Source: Acetobacteroides hydrogenigenes (lineage in GTDB: Bacteria; Bacteroidota; Bacteroidia; Bacteroidales; ZOR0009). From it: a stretch of 64,000 bases of DNA. The stretch covers positions 124,001-188,000 of the forward strand of contig NZ_SLWB01000003.1 in assembly GCF_004340205.1 (NCBI RefSeq), in the 5' to 3' direction. The notes under the pieces are model-generated. The model did not search any database and was not told the DNA's origin. It saw only the letters and a program-made list of their open reading frames with translations. This document shows, one piece after another, positions 7,910 through 16,889 of the stretch. Position numbers and translations under genes: made by a program. Positions within the stretch are counted from its first letter, which is position 1. Every line of letters starts with the position of its first letter.

Positions 7910-8887
7910 ATGAAATCGTTGGAAGTAAAATATCTTGGACTAACCCTCAAAAATCCGGTAGTGGTAAGCAGCTCGGGTTTAACGTCGACGGTCGACAATA
8001 TTAAAAAGATGGAGGCCGCCGGAGCTGGAGCCGTTGTGCTAAAGTCGCTCTTCCAGGAGCAGATTACGCACGAAGCTCAGGCATACGAGCACGAGGGCGA
8101 CTACCCCGAGGCGCACGACTACATTATGAGCTACGCCGTGAACAACTCGGTGGAGGAGTACCTTAAGCTTATCCGCGAGGCCAAGCAGGCGGTGTCTATT
8201 CCGATTATTGCCAGCATCAACTGCACCTCGGTTGGTGAGTGGGTAAGCTTTGCCAAGCGCATAGAGGCCGCTGGTGCCGATGCGCTGGAGCTGAACATCT
8301 ACTTTTTGGCATCGAATAAGGATATGAACGCTGCAGCATGCGAGGCGCAGTACCTCGGAATTGCTGCTAAGCTGCGAAGCATTGTAACCATACCGATATC
8401 CGTAAAGATGCCCAAAACCTTTACCAATATCCCCCATATGGTCGATCAGCTCTACTACCGTAAGATCAACGGCGTGGTGCTCTTCAACCGCTTCTACGAG
8501 CCCGACATCAACGTTGAGACGATGAAGGTAGAGTCGGCTAGCGTGTTCAGCTCGCCATCCGATATCCGTGAGTCGCTGCGCTGGGTAGGCATCGTTTCGG
8601 CTGCCGTTCCTTTAGTAGATGTTGCCGCATCTACCGGCATCCATAGCGGCGAGGCGGCCATCAAGCAGCTGCTGGCCGGGGCTGCCGTAGTGGAGGTGTG
8701 CTCGGTGCTCTACAAGAAGGGGCCTAAGGCCATCAACGAAATCCTAGAGTTTATTAACGGGTGGATGGGCAAGCATCACTACAAGTCGATCGAAGAATTT
8801 AGAGGAAAGATGAACCCTAAGAATCTGGGCTCGCTCGACGTTTACGAGCGCTCGCAGTTTATGCGCTACTACAGCAGCCACGAGTAG
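7910..8887 (+). CDS. Dihydroorotate dehydrogenase-like flavoprotein
   Basis: A 325-residue FMN-type TIM barrel related to class 1 dihydroorotate dehydrogenases: LKNPVVVSSSGLT at the N-terminus, SINCTSVGEW in the middle, and a late phosphate-binding stretch, STGIHSGEAAIKQLLAGAAVVEVCS. In true PyrD this fold oxidises dihydroorotate to orotate in pyrimidine synthesis. Here no pyr gene is adjacent and several substrate-contact regions differ, so it may be a paralogue acting on another dihydro compound. I do not give a symbol. It ends 83 bases before a strong terminator. Confidence 0.8.
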   Translation: MKSLEVKYLGLTLKNPVVVSSSGLTSTVDNIKKMEAAGAGAVVLKSLFQEQITHEAQAYEHEGDYPEAHDYIMSYAVNNSVEEYLKLIREAKQAVSIPIIASINCTSVGEWVSFAKRIEAAGADALELNIYFLASNKDMNAAACEAQYLGIAAKLRSIVTIPISVKMPKTFTNIPHMVDQLYYRKINGVVLFNRFYEPDINVETMKVESASVFSSPSDIRESLRWVGIVSAAVPLVDVAASTGIHSGEAAIKQLLAGAAVVEVCSVLYKKGPKAINEILEFINGWMGKHHYKSIEEFRGKMNPKNLGSLDVYERSQFMRYYSSHE

Positions 8888-8970
8888 GGAGTCGGGCCCC
8901 AATCGCACATCACACATCGAATATCGCATATCCTGCTTTCTTATCGAAACGGTATCGAACTTACATATTG

Positions 8971-9007
8971 AAACCTGAAAGATTTACTTCTTTCAGGTTT
9001 TTTATTT
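8971..9007 (+). terminator. Rho-independent terminator
   Basis: AAACCTGAAAG (8971-8981) pairs with CTTTCAGGTTT (8990-9000), followed by a T run. The remainder of the 424-base gap (9008-9311) is AT-rich and shows no gene. Confidence 0.88.
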
Positions 9008-9311
9008 TAAAAGGGGTGTTTAATTAGGGAGTGTTGCTGAAATGAATTGAGTTTTTTATTTGGAATGCCCCTTTAAGTTGAGGGGTGTTGTTAAAGAATA
9101 GTAATAAAAATATAGGTGCGGTATCAATTGTAGAATTAGTTTCTATATTGCCCTCGAATCGTGTAGCAATCTTCATGTATGATTAACCATTGTCATCAAT
9201 ATTACCCGGAAAGATTTACACGGCGCTTTTGGCAAAAAGTGCGGTAGCAACCGCACGTACCTACCTCCCCCTAGGTAAATAGACTTTTCATCCTTTATTA
9301 TTTTTTTCGTT

Positions 9312-9755
9312 ATGGAACTTTGCATTAACCAATCGCTAAGGCGTATTGTGGATTTTGCTGAGATGGGGTCGGTACACACCTCTAAGGCGATATCCAAGGA
9401 GCAGAAGGTAAAAGCTCAAGCAGTATCAATAGGAGCCTACTTTGGCATCTTTAACCGCAAGTATAAGATTGAGAGGGTTGGTCTTCCCGAATCGGCTACG
9501 CTTAGCCACGAGCAGGCGGGCTCGTTGGCCAATGCGCTAGAGAATGCCTTTAATGCGTTGGGCAAAATTGTGGCGTTTCCTGCAAATTTGCCGTTGCATA
9601 TGCGCTACACCTTTCTTCGCGATTTGTGGCTCGACGATTCGAAGGCGCTGTACTATTCGCCTAGGATTATTGAACCCTGTACTACCCACGAGCTGGCTTG
9701 CCCTTACAAGGGAATTTGCGATCTTTGCCGAAAGTACGATCAAGAGATAGACTAA
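9312..9755 (+). CDS. Unknown protein with C-terminal Cys cluster
   Basis: A 147-residue soluble protein that I do not recognise. Its last 25 residues hold C123, H126, C130, C136 and C139 (spacing C-x6-C-x5-C-x2-C), a pattern that could bind zinc or an iron-sulfur cluster; the rest has only one other cysteine (C4). There is no signal peptide or membrane span. It ends 14 bases before proC and is on the same strand, so it probably leads the proline operon, but that is no proof of a role in proline synthesis. The start ATG follows an AT-rich stretch. Confidence 0.75.
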   Translation: MELCINQSLRRIVDFAEMGSVHTSKAISKEQKVKAQAVSIGAYFGIFNRKYKIERVGLPESATLSHEQAGSLANALENAFNALGKIVAFPANLPLHMRYTFLRDLWLDDSKALYYSPRIIEPCTTHELACPYKGICDLCRKYDQEID

Positions 9756-9769
9756 CAAAAATGCGGACT

Positions 9770-10570
9770 ATGAACGAAAAAAAAGTTGCCATTATTGGCG
9801 GGGGGAATTTGGGTACGGCTCTTGTTGAGGGGATTCTTCATACTCAAACAATGGCTGCCGAGAACGTGTACATCACTCGGCGGAGAACCCATCTGCTCGA
9901 CCATCTAAAGGAGAAAAAGGTAAATGTGCTATCGAGCAATGTCGAAGCGGTAGAAGCTTGCGATATCGTTATCCTTGCCATAAAGCCCTACCAGGTGATT
10001 GATATTTTGGCTGAGGTAAAAGGCGCTCTTAATCCAGATAAAATTGTGGTGTCGTTTGTTGCCGGAGTAAATATTGCCGAGCTTCAGAAAGCCGCAGGTG
10101 CTGATATCCCTGTTTTCAGGGCCATGCCCAACACCGCTATCGCCCTTGGCGAGTCGATGACCTGTATTGCCTTCGATAAGAGATGGAGCGATAAGCAGGA
10201 TCTTGTTGAGTCGCTGTTTAAAGGTTTAGGTTCTACGGCAATTATTAACGAGGAGCTGATGGCGGCGGCTACGGTGCTGGGATCGTGCGGTATTGCCTAT
10301 GCGCTTCGCTTTATGCGCGCTGCTACGCAGGGTGGTATCGAGATTGGCTTTAGCGCCGAGATGGCACAGTTTATCACCGCTCAAACCATGAAGGGAGCAA
10401 GCGAGCTTATCCTTCGATCGGGGCACCATCCCGAGAGGGAGATCGATAAGGTAACCACACCAATGGGTATTACCATATCGGGACTCAACGAGATGGAGCA
10501 TCAGGGGTTCAGCTCGTCGCTTATTCAAGGACTTGTTGCATCGTATAAAAAAATAGAGAAAAAGAAGTAG
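9770..10570 (+). CDS. proC: Pyrroline-5-carboxylate reductase
   Basis: A 266-residue enzyme for the last step of proline synthesis (P5C to proline with NAD(P)H). The Rossmann motif GGGNLG is at residues 9-14, followed by a basic stretch TRRR that suggests NADPH. The helical dimer domain carries the family signature AMPNTAI and later GSGI-type residues, seen here as LGSCGIAYALRF. The frame extends further upstream, but ATG 9770 gives the usual N-terminus (MNEKKVAIIGGG). The stop overlaps nothing; proB begins 1 base later. Confidence 0.96.
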   Translation: MNEKKVAIIGGGNLGTALVEGILHTQTMAAENVYITRRRTHLLDHLKEKKVNVLSSNVEAVEACDIVILAIKPYQVIDILAEVKGALNPDKIVVSFVAGVNIAELQKAAGADIPVFRAMPNTAIALGESMTCIAFDKRWSDKQDLVESLFKGLGSTAIINEELMAAATVLGSCGIAYALRFMRAATQGGIEIGFSAEMAQFITAQTMKGASELILRSGHHPEREIDKVTTPMGITISGLNEMEHQGFSSSLIQGLVASYKKIEKKK

Positions 10571-10571
10571 T

Positions 10572-11660
10572 ATGAACGCACGCTATAAACGGGTGGCCGT
10601 AAAGGTTGGTAGCAACGTGCTAACGCGAGCCGATAAGATGCTCGATGTGGCACGTATGGCTGCTCTGGTCGACCAGATATCGAGGCTGAAAAAGGAGGGG
10701 GTAGAGGTAGTGCTAATTTCGTCGGGGGCTGTAGCGGCAGGCCGCAGCGAGCTGCAACCGGCACGTAAGCTCGACGACGTCTCCTCGCGTCAGCTGTGGT
10801 CGGCTATTGGGCAGGTGCGCCTCATCAACCGTTACTACGACCTGTTTCGCGAGTGCGGCATCACCTGTGCGCAGGTGCTTACTACTAAGGAAAACTTTAA
10901 GGATCGCAGGCACTACCTCAACATGAAGAACTGCCTGACGACGCTGCTGGAGAACGGTGTCATTCCTATTATCAACGAGAACGACACCATCTCCATTACC
11001 GAGCTGATGTTTACCGATAACGATGAGCTTTCGGGGCTTATCGCCTCTATGATGGGGTTCGAAGCACTTGTTATCCTTAGCAACGTCGATGGCATCTACA
11101 CGGGGCATCCCAGCGAGGCTGGCTCTACGCTTATTCGCGAGGTAAAGGATAACGCCAAAGGGCTGTCGGACTACATCAGCGAAACCAAATCGGAGTTTGG
11201 TCGTGGCGGCATGATTACCAAGGCCAGCATTGCCCGCAAGATTGCCAAGCAGGGTATCAACGTGCATATCGCCAACGGCAAGCGCGAGAATGTGCTGGTG
11301 GATTTGCTCGATTGCCATAAGGATGTACCGAATACGCACTTTGTTCCCTCTGCTAAGCCATCATCAACCATTAAGAAGTGGCTTGCTCACTCCGAGAGCT
11401 TTGCCAAGGGGGCCGTGGTGGTGAACGATGGCGCAAAAGAGGTGCTGCTTTCCGATAAGGCCACCAGCTTGCTGCTTATCGGCATCGATTCGGTGGAGGG
11501 GTACTTCAAAAAGGGCGATCTAGTCTCTATTTACGACACTAAGGGCAATCAGCTAGGCGTTGGCAAGGCTCAGTACGACTCGGCCAAAACGCAGGCGCTA
11601 CTGGGCAGCAAAAAGGCTAAGCCGTTTATCCACTACGACTATCTCTACCTTCCTGAGTAA
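10572..11660 (+). CDS. proB: Glutamate 5-kinase with PUA domain
   Basis: A 362-residue protein: amino-acid kinase domain at about 1-255 (VKVGSNVL, ISSGAVAAG, INENDTI, FGRGGMITK) and a C-terminal PUA domain at about 280-360. ProB makes gamma-glutamyl phosphate, the first and feedback-controlled step of proline synthesis; the PUA domain is common but not universal in bacteria. It follows proC by one base. proA lies 168 bases further on the same strand, the gap holding only a decayed hairpin (about 11675-11698) and a CCCTTCCC/GGAGGGG remnant. Confidence 0.97.
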   Translation: MNARYKRVAVKVGSNVLTRADKMLDVARMAALVDQISRLKKEGVEVVLISSGAVAAGRSELQPARKLDDVSSRQLWSAIGQVRLINRYYDLFRECGITCAQVLTTKENFKDRRHYLNMKNCLTTLLENGVIPIINENDTISITELMFTDNDELSGLIASMMGFEALVILSNVDGIYTGHPSEAGSTLIREVKDNAKGLSDYISETKSEFGRGGMITKASIARKIAKQGINVHIANGKRENVLVDLLDCHKDVPNTHFVPSAKPSSTIKKWLAHSESFAKGAVVVNDGAKEVLLSDKATSLLLIGIDSVEGYFKKGDLVSIYDTKGNQLGVGKAQYDSAKTQALLGSKKAKPFIHYDYLYLPE

Positions 11661-11828
11661 ATAAAATACAGCTGGTAGAGACGCAATTTGCATCTCTTGT
11701 TGTTTAACTAAGTAAAAGGGTTGATGCTATGAGCAATTGTTCGTCAGGGGCATTCCCTTCCCAATTTAAGGAGGGGCGTTGCATGAGCTTATAGTTACGA
11801 TCGGGCCAAGTTATTTTAATCAATCAAA

Positions 11829-13079
11829 ATGAGCAGCATTAAATCGATACTGGAAAATACGAAACGGGCATCGAGAAAGGTGGGCTTTCTTGACGATGCT
11901 CTTGTTGGCAGCATCCTGAATGCTGTTGCCGATAGGGCAATTACCCACGCTGATGATATTCTTAAGGCAAACGCCAAAGATGCTTCGGCAATGAGCCCCA
12001 ACGATCCTAAGTACGACCGTCTGCTGCTTAGCAGGCAGCGCATCGAGGCTATTGCCAATGACCTGAGGAATGTCGCGAACCTACCATCTCCCTTAAATCG
12101 TATTCGCGTGCAACGAACGCTTGCCAATGGGCTAAAGCTAACCAAGGTATCGGTGCCGCTAGGGGTTATCGGTGTAATTTTCGAAGCCCGCCCAAATGTT
12201 ACGTTTGATGTGTTTGCGCTTTGCCTTAAGTCGGGTAACGCTACCGTCCTGAAAGGTGGCTCGGATGCCCATCATTCGAATGCTGCCATTGTGGCTTTGG
12301 TAAAGAGTGTTCTTTCAGATTTTGGCGTTGATACGAACATCGTAAACCTGCTACCAATTGATAGGGTTGCTGCTGCCGAGCTGCTTTCTGCAAATGGCTT
12401 GGTGGATGTTATTATTCCTCGAGGAAGCCAGACCCTCATCAATTTTGTACGAAAGCACTCGTCAATTCCTATTATCGAAACAGGAGCAGGCATTTGTCAC
12501 ACCTACTTCGAGCGCTCGGGCGATACCACAAGGGGACAAGCCATCATCACCAACGCCAAAACCCGTAGGGTGAGCGTTTGTAATGCGCTCGACTGCCTGA
12601 TAATTGACAGGGAACGGCTTCCTGATCTGCCAACTCTTTGTGCTAAGCTTGCTGAGAAAAGGGTAACCATATACGCCGATGCCAGAGCCTATGTTGCTCT
12701 AGAAGAGAGCTACCCCTCAGAATTACTTCAGCATGCTACCGAGGAGCATTATGGAACGGAGTTTCTGGACTACAAAATGGCCATAAAAACGGTGAATTCG
12801 TTCGATGAGGCGCTTGACCATATTGACACCTACAGCTCTAAGCATAGCGAGGCTATCATCTCGGAGAATAAGGATCGAGTAGATCAATTCTTAAAGATGG
12901 TGGATGCAGCTGCTGTTTACGCCAACTCATCGACAGCCTTTACCGATGGAGCCCAGTTTGGTCTCGGTGCCGAGATTGGCATCAGCACGCAGAAGCTACA
13001 TGCCCGAGGCCCTATGGGGTTGGATGAGCTAACCTCGTACAAGTGGATGGTTGAAGGTAGCGGACAGGTGAGAGATTAG
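11829..13079 (+). CDS. proA: Glutamate-5-semialdehyde dehydrogenase
   Basis: A 416-residue aldehyde-dehydrogenase-fold enzyme that reduces gamma-glutamyl phosphate to the semialdehyde with NADPH. Seen motifs are [18 protein letters not shown] and the catalytic cysteine C251 in VSVCNALD; the end has [13 protein letters not shown]. With proC and proB it completes proline synthesis from glutamate in one place. It is followed by a strong two-way terminator. Confidence 0.97.
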   Translation: MSSIKSILENTKRASRKVGFLDDALVGSILNAVADRAITHADDILKANAKDASAMSPNDPKYDRLLLSRQRIEAIANDLRNVANLPSPLNRIRVQRTLANGLKLTKVSVPLGVIGVIFEARPNVTFDVFALCLKSGNATVLKGGSDAHHSNAAIVALVKSVLSDFGVDTNIVNLLPIDRVAAAELLSANGLVDVIIPRGSQTLINFVRKHSSIPIIETGAGICHTYFERSGDTTRGQAIITNAKTRRVSVCNALDCLIIDRERLPDLPTLCAKLAEKRVTIYADARAYVALEESYPSELLQHATEEHYGTEFLDYKMAIKTVNSFDEALDHIDTYSSKHSEAIISENKDRVDQFLKMVDAAAVYANSSTAFTDGAQFGLGAEIGISTQKLHARGPMGLDELTSYKWMVEGSGQVRD

Positions 13080-13101
13080 TTTGGAAGAAAATAGGATATA
13101 A

Positions 13102-13138
13102 AAAATCGCCGTAATGATTAGTGCATTACGGCGATTTT
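13102..13138. terminator. Bidirectional terminator between proA and the lipoprotein gene
   Basis: Perfect 15-bp arms, AAAATCGCCGTAATG (13102-13116) and its complement (13124-13138), with A and T runs on the outer sides. It can end transcripts from both converging genes. Confidence 0.9.
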
Positions 13139-13154
13139 ACTATTTAGTGTATGA

Positions 13155-13631
13155 CTACTGTACGGTAGAGTACGATACGTCGCTAAAGGTTCCTTTGGTT
13201 ATTTGCCCTATTGCAGCGGCTGAGTTGGTTAGGTTAAACTCAAAAGTTCCTGAAACCCTCTTTTTGTTGGTGTCGAACTTGGTAATAATAACTTTTCCGT
13301 TGGAGCTTATAAGGCTTGCCTCCTCGCTGTTCAAAAGAGATGGCTTGTAGACTGCGCCACATTGAGTTTTTAGTAGAAGCGGATTAAGCTCGTAGGTACC
13401 TTCCTTATCACCATTTACGGTGATGGTAACTGCTTTACCATCGAGCGATGTGCTGGCAATGGTTAGAACTCCGCCGGTTAGAATACCCTTTGGGGCAATA
13501 CCAACCCACTCTTGGCTGTCGATGGTAGCGCTTATTGTCGGAATAATTGGAGTTCCATCTTCATTCTTGTCGCAGGAAGTGGCAAAAACTCCAATACAGG
13601 CCACAGCAATGGCAAAAAATAGCTTTCTCAT
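13155..13631 (-). CDS. Small lipoprotein, DUF6252-like
   Basis: A 158-residue lipoprotein. The signal peptide ends in the lipobox FATSC, giving a lipidated C20 followed by DKNEDG, so it is probably at the outer or inner membrane. The mature part is a short beta-rich domain (ISATIDSQEW, then repeated T/V strands) resembling DUF6252 proteins of Bacteroidota, whose role is not known. It converges on proA over a shared terminator. Confidence 0.75.
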   Translation of the reverse strand: MRKLFFAIAVACIGVFATSCDKNEDGTPIIPTISATIDSQEWVGIAPKGILTGGVLTIASTSLDGKAVTITVNGDKEGTYELNPLLLKTQCGAVYKPSLLNSEEASLISSNGKVIITKFDTNKKRVSGTFEFNLTNSAAAIGQITKGTFSDVSYSTVQ

Positions 13632-14050
13632 AGCATTGTTATTTTTAAAAGTAATAGAATATCAGCCTTAAATAATTCGAAGAATTGCATCCTGTTCCCT
13701 TTCAGGATGATTTTGGCCGTTTTACTAGGGTGAAGATAGCAAAAACGAAGAAGCCAGCAGTGGATACTTGTAGATGCTGCAAACCGTAACGGTTAAGCCG
13801 TAGGTCTTTTTGTGCGAGCTTAAGTGCTGACGCTAAGTAAAGTTGCTACGGTTTAGATTGAGATGTGGATTGATGATTTTTAGCAATTAAAAGGTTTAAT
13901 GCAGCAGGCTTGATGATGATAAGAAAATAAATAGGGCTGTTGCACTACTGACAACAGCCCTATTCTAATATTTTTGAAGCATCACTTAAGTTGTTTTGTA
14001 GGACATGGTTGTGATACTTGCGTCTTGGTACTTGATTCTTCAGTACAATG
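13632..14050. other. Intergenic stretch with a minus-strand terminator
   Basis: No gene is seen. A hairpin TAGGGCTGTTG (13932-13942) with its complement (13952-13962) is followed on the minus strand by a T-rich run and so should end the beta-barrel gene at 14051. A small palindrome, AACCGTAACGGTT, is at 13782-13794. Confidence 0.65.
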
Positions 14051-14788
14051 CTAGAATGGACAAATACCAACAATAAAGTAGATATTTCCTCTGGCAGGAT
14101 TTACTACGATAGACCCGTTTACAGGCAGCGTATAGCTGCTGATTTTTACGTCTTGCGATACCTTAAAGCCGAGATTTACCACGTTGGCGTTGTTGTAGTA
14201 CATGCTCTTATGTGGTGTTCCGCCTACAAAGTAGCTTATGGTTTGTCCGCTGCTAAGCGTGTGCTCGTAGCTAGCCTCGAAGTAGGTTGAGTACTTATTA
14301 GAGCCGCTATCGTTAAGATCGGCACCGTACACGATGGTGCTGGCCATAAGCTTTAGAGGAATACTCCCAAACGTGTAGTCGATTGTAGCATCAATAAGGT
14401 GCCCTGTTACATTTTTGTCGAAGTTGAAGAAGTGGTGGTTGGCACCATTTTCGGAGGGCATTGGGTTAAAGTAGTCGTATAGGGTGATGCCAAAGTTGCC
14501 TAAGCTGTAGCTGGCGTAAAGGTCTACCTCGGCATATTCGTTGTTTATGGTGTAGCATCCCCAAGCTCCCAACGTTAGGTTTTTGATTCCCGAGTATTCG
14601 ATGGTTGGCTGCATGTTCCAGCTGCGGGTGGTAAGGCCTCCACGCCATGCGTGGCGCGACTTAATTTCGAGTGATAGCGATAGATCTTTCGATTGAGCCT
14701 TCGATGTGTCTGCTTCCTCGGCCGGGTTCGCAACCGCAACCTGTGCTGAAAGAGCGGCAAATAAGGCTAATACTTTAATACTTTTCAT
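14051..14788 (-). CDS. Outer-membrane beta-barrel-like protein of unknown role
   Basis: A 245-residue exported protein: signal peptide MKSIKVLALFAALSAQVAVA, then an acidic linker and alternating amphipathic strands rich in Y, W, S and N (SLEIKSRHAWRGG, LTLGAWGCYT, NFGITLYDYF), ending with an aromatic residue, typical of an outer-membrane barrel. I cannot assign a substrate. The frame is open further upstream (to 14830) but ATG 14788 starts a proper signal peptide. A terminator lies about 90 bases downstream. Confidence 0.75.
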   Translation of the reverse strand: MKSIKVLALFAALSAQVAVANPAEEADTSKAQSKDLSLSLEIKSRHAWRGGLTTRSWNMQPTIEYSGIKNLTLGAWGCYTINNEYAEVDLYASYSLGNFGITLYDYFNPMPSENGANHHFFNFDKNVTGHLIDATIDYTFGSIPLKLMASTIVYGADLNDSGSNKYSTYFEASYEHTLSSGQTISYFVGGTPHKSMYYNNANVVNLGFKVSQDVKISSYTLPVNGSIVVNPARGNIYFIVGICPF

Positions 14789-14966
14789 TTTAAAAAATTT
14801 TGCAGCGAATATATATAAAAAAGGGAGCATCGCAAATTCTCGTTCTGCTGTAAATGTACGGCTGGGTGCTTCTGTTATTTAACACATTTATACCAAATAT
14901 TTTTTTCTAAAACCATCAACCAGCTGTTACTCCTATGTAAAGTTTAATCTTTAAAATCAGTACGAT

Positions 14967-15191
14967 ATGACCACAGGAAAAGTTGTACTAGGCGTATTGG
15001 CAGGCGTTGCTGTTGGTGCGCTCATCGGCGTATTGTTTGCGCCCGATAAGGGGTGCGAAACCCGCAGGAAGATATCCAAGCGAAGCCACGATTTGGCTGA
15101 GGATTTGAAGGAAAGCTTTTCGAGAGTTGTTGACGACATTGCCGGACGACGCGAAAAGGCTAGCAGCGAAGGTGAGGGAGAAACGGCCTAG
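14967..15191 (+). CDS. YtxH-domain membrane-associated protein
   Basis: A 74-residue protein with one N-terminal membrane span (VVLGVLAGVAVGALIGVLFAP) followed by the APDKGCETRRKISK motif and a charged helix. This is the YtxH architecture, seen in stress-induced bacterial proteins of unknown mechanism. It heads a run of four same-strand small genes to 16889 that may form an operon. Confidence 0.85.
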   Translation: MTTGKVVLGVLAGVAVGALIGVLFAPDKGCETRRKISKRSHDLAEDLKESFSRVVDDIAGRREKASSEGEGETA

Positions 15192-15276
15192 CGATGGCTA
15201 AGCACAACGAACACCTTCGGTTTTTGATGATTTTTGATTACAGGGTAAGCTAAGAGCTTCAATAAAAAGATAGCGT

Positions 15277-15630
15277 ATGGAGGATAAAACAGTACAGGTA
15301 GAGTCGCTTATAGAGAAAGCACAGCGGTATGGCCAAACTAGCATTGAGCTGCTTAGGCTTAAGGCTGTGGATAAATCTTCTGAAGCAGTTTCAACGATAG
15401 CGAGCGTGTGGGCGGTTGTTGTACCTGTTGTTTTCTCCTCCATACTGCTAAGTATAGGGCTATCCATATGGATTGGAGAGGCCATGGGGAAGTTGTACCT
15501 CGGTTTTTTTGTGGTGGCAGGCTTCTTCTTGACAATTGCGCTAACCATTTTTTTATGCCGGATGCGCTGGATTAAACGACCGCTCAAGAACTTTATCATT
15601 AGGCAACTTCTTAAAAAATCATCGTCATGA
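15277..15630 (+). CDS. Small membrane protein, holin-X/YqjE-like
   Basis: A 117-residue protein with an N-terminal amphipathic helix (about 1-40), two adjacent membrane spans (about 45-70 and 73-95) and a basic tail, the arrangement of YqjE / putative holin-superfamily proteins. Those are often next to YtxH or YqjD-type proteins and bind the inner membrane. There is no phage context here, so a lysis role is unlikely. Its stop overlaps the next start by four bases (ATGA). Confidence 0.7.
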   Translation: MEDKTVQVESLIEKAQRYGQTSIELLRLKAVDKSSEAVSTIASVWAVVVPVVFSSILLSIGLSIWIGEAMGKLYLGFFVVAGFFLTIALTIFLCRMRWIKRPLKNFIIRQLLKKSSS

Positions 15631-16052
15631 GCAAGGCCGATGCTGCAACACTACTCAAAGACCAGATTTCGAAGCTGGAGGAAAAGCGGGCGGCAGAGCT
15701 GGTAGCGCTTAAGGAGGAGTTCTTCCTTACCTACGAAAGCTTAAAGCCGGTAAACATCATACGGAAATCGCTTCGCGATATTCTAGCCTCACAGGAGCTA
15801 CAGCAGGATGCCTCGGAGGCGCTGCTGATTGTCGTTTCGCGCTTTGTATCCGCAAAAATAGAGGAGGCTACCTCTGCACCACCAAAAACCTTGCTCAAGC
15901 AGCTTCTTGGAGCTGCGCTTCAGATGGCGTTTACATCTCTAGTCGCAAAATATTCCGAACACTTGAAAGGCTTGGTTGTTAATCTGCTATCTTTGCTGTC
16001 GGGCAAGGAAACCGATTCGAAGGCGAAGAAAGACGATGGCGCGGAAGGCTAG
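15627..16052 (+). CDS. Unknown helical protein translated with the holin-X-like gene
   Basis: A 141-residue protein that I do not recognise. It starts with a charged coiled-coil-like helix (LKDQISKLEEKRAAELVALKEE), has a middle helical part, and a hydrophobic C-terminal region (about 90-125) that may sit at the membrane, then a KE/D-rich tail. The four-base overlap with the preceding gene points to translational coupling and a shared complex. It is probably an envelope-stress accessory protein. Confidence 0.65.
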   Translation: MSKADAATLLKDQISKLEEKRAAELVALKEEFFLTYESLKPVNIIRKSLRDILASQELQQDASEALLIVVSRFVSAKIEEATSAPPKTLLKQLLGAALQMAFTSLVAKYSEHLKGLVVNLLSLLSGKETDSKAKKDDGAEG

Positions 16053-16094
16053 CAAGGGTGCGGCCTTCTATTGTTGAACTAAAACAAATGCAAC

Positions 16095-16889
16095 ATGTTT
16101 GACGATAGCGAAGATGAGGAAGAGGAATACGAAAGAACCGAATTCGAGGACTGGTTCGATACCTACTTTATGTACTTTCCCGTTGAGCTAAGGGCTACCG
16201 GCTACGACGACTTGGAGGTACAGTGCTTCTATACGAACGTATTCTGCAGGATAATGCGGGAGCTTACGCCTCCGATCCGAAAGCTGATGGACAAGCAGTA
16301 CCCGATCTTCAAAAAGGAAACGAGGAAAACGGTACTGGACGAACTCGACCGGATTGCCGGCTTGGTGGGGCCCTACTTTCTGGTTCGCCTCTACGCGCTG
16401 ATGTGCGACGACAAGGCGGGGGTGAACCATAGGGAACAATTCACCGATTTCGAGAACCTGATCGACTTCTACGCGCGACCCGATAAGCCGCGAATGCTCG
16501 AGGAATCGTTCTTTGACCAGTTCCCCTGGCTAACCGAGGAGCAGAAGCAGCAGATGATCGAGGAGGATCGGCAGGAGGCTCAGGAGGCGTTCGACTGGAA
16601 GGAGGGGCGCAAGCGCGATTTCTACGACATCGTTCAGCCCCTAATCTTTAAGTACTACAAGGAAATATTCGACCTAAGCCCTGATGGGCTGATTGTGTAC
16701 GCGATCCATATTCGCGAGGACTACCAGGACTACATGATGCGGTGCGACCATATTGCCACCTTCATTCAATTCGAGTTTCCCGAAGAAGATCTGCATTTGC
16801 CCTACAAGGAGTTTTCCGAAAAGCTGCAGGAGATTTGGGAGAAGCGCCCCGATTTGCGCAACCGGATCTTCGACGATGAGGACGCGTAG
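16095..16889 (+). CDS. Unknown acidic soluble protein
   Basis: A 264-residue, strongly acidic, tryptophan- and tyrosine-rich protein. It begins with DDSEDEEEEYE and ends with FDDEDA. No signal peptide or membrane span is seen. The body is helical with many F/Y-D/E pairs. I know no family that fits with certainty. It follows the preceding gene by 42 bases on the same strand and may belong to the same transcript as the YtxH-like gene. Confidence 0.65.
   Translation: MFDDSEDEEEEYERTEFEDWFDTYFMYFPVELRATGYDDLEVQCFYTNVFCRIMRELTPPIRKLMDKQYPIFKKETRKTVLDELDRIAGLVGPYFLVRLYALMCDDKAGVNHREQFTDFENLIDFYARPDKPRMLEESFFDQFPWLTEEQKQQMIEEDRQEAQEAFDWKEGRKRDFYDIVQPLIFKYYKEIFDLSPDGLIVYAIHIREDYQDYMMRCDHIATFIQFEFPEEDLHLPYKEFSEKLQEIWEKRPDLRNRIFDDEDA

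Noticed and set aside
15277-15630. Phage holin
   Set aside because: Only the two-span shape fits; there are no endolysin, structural or integrase genes nearby, while YtxH-type neighbours indicate a stress protein.
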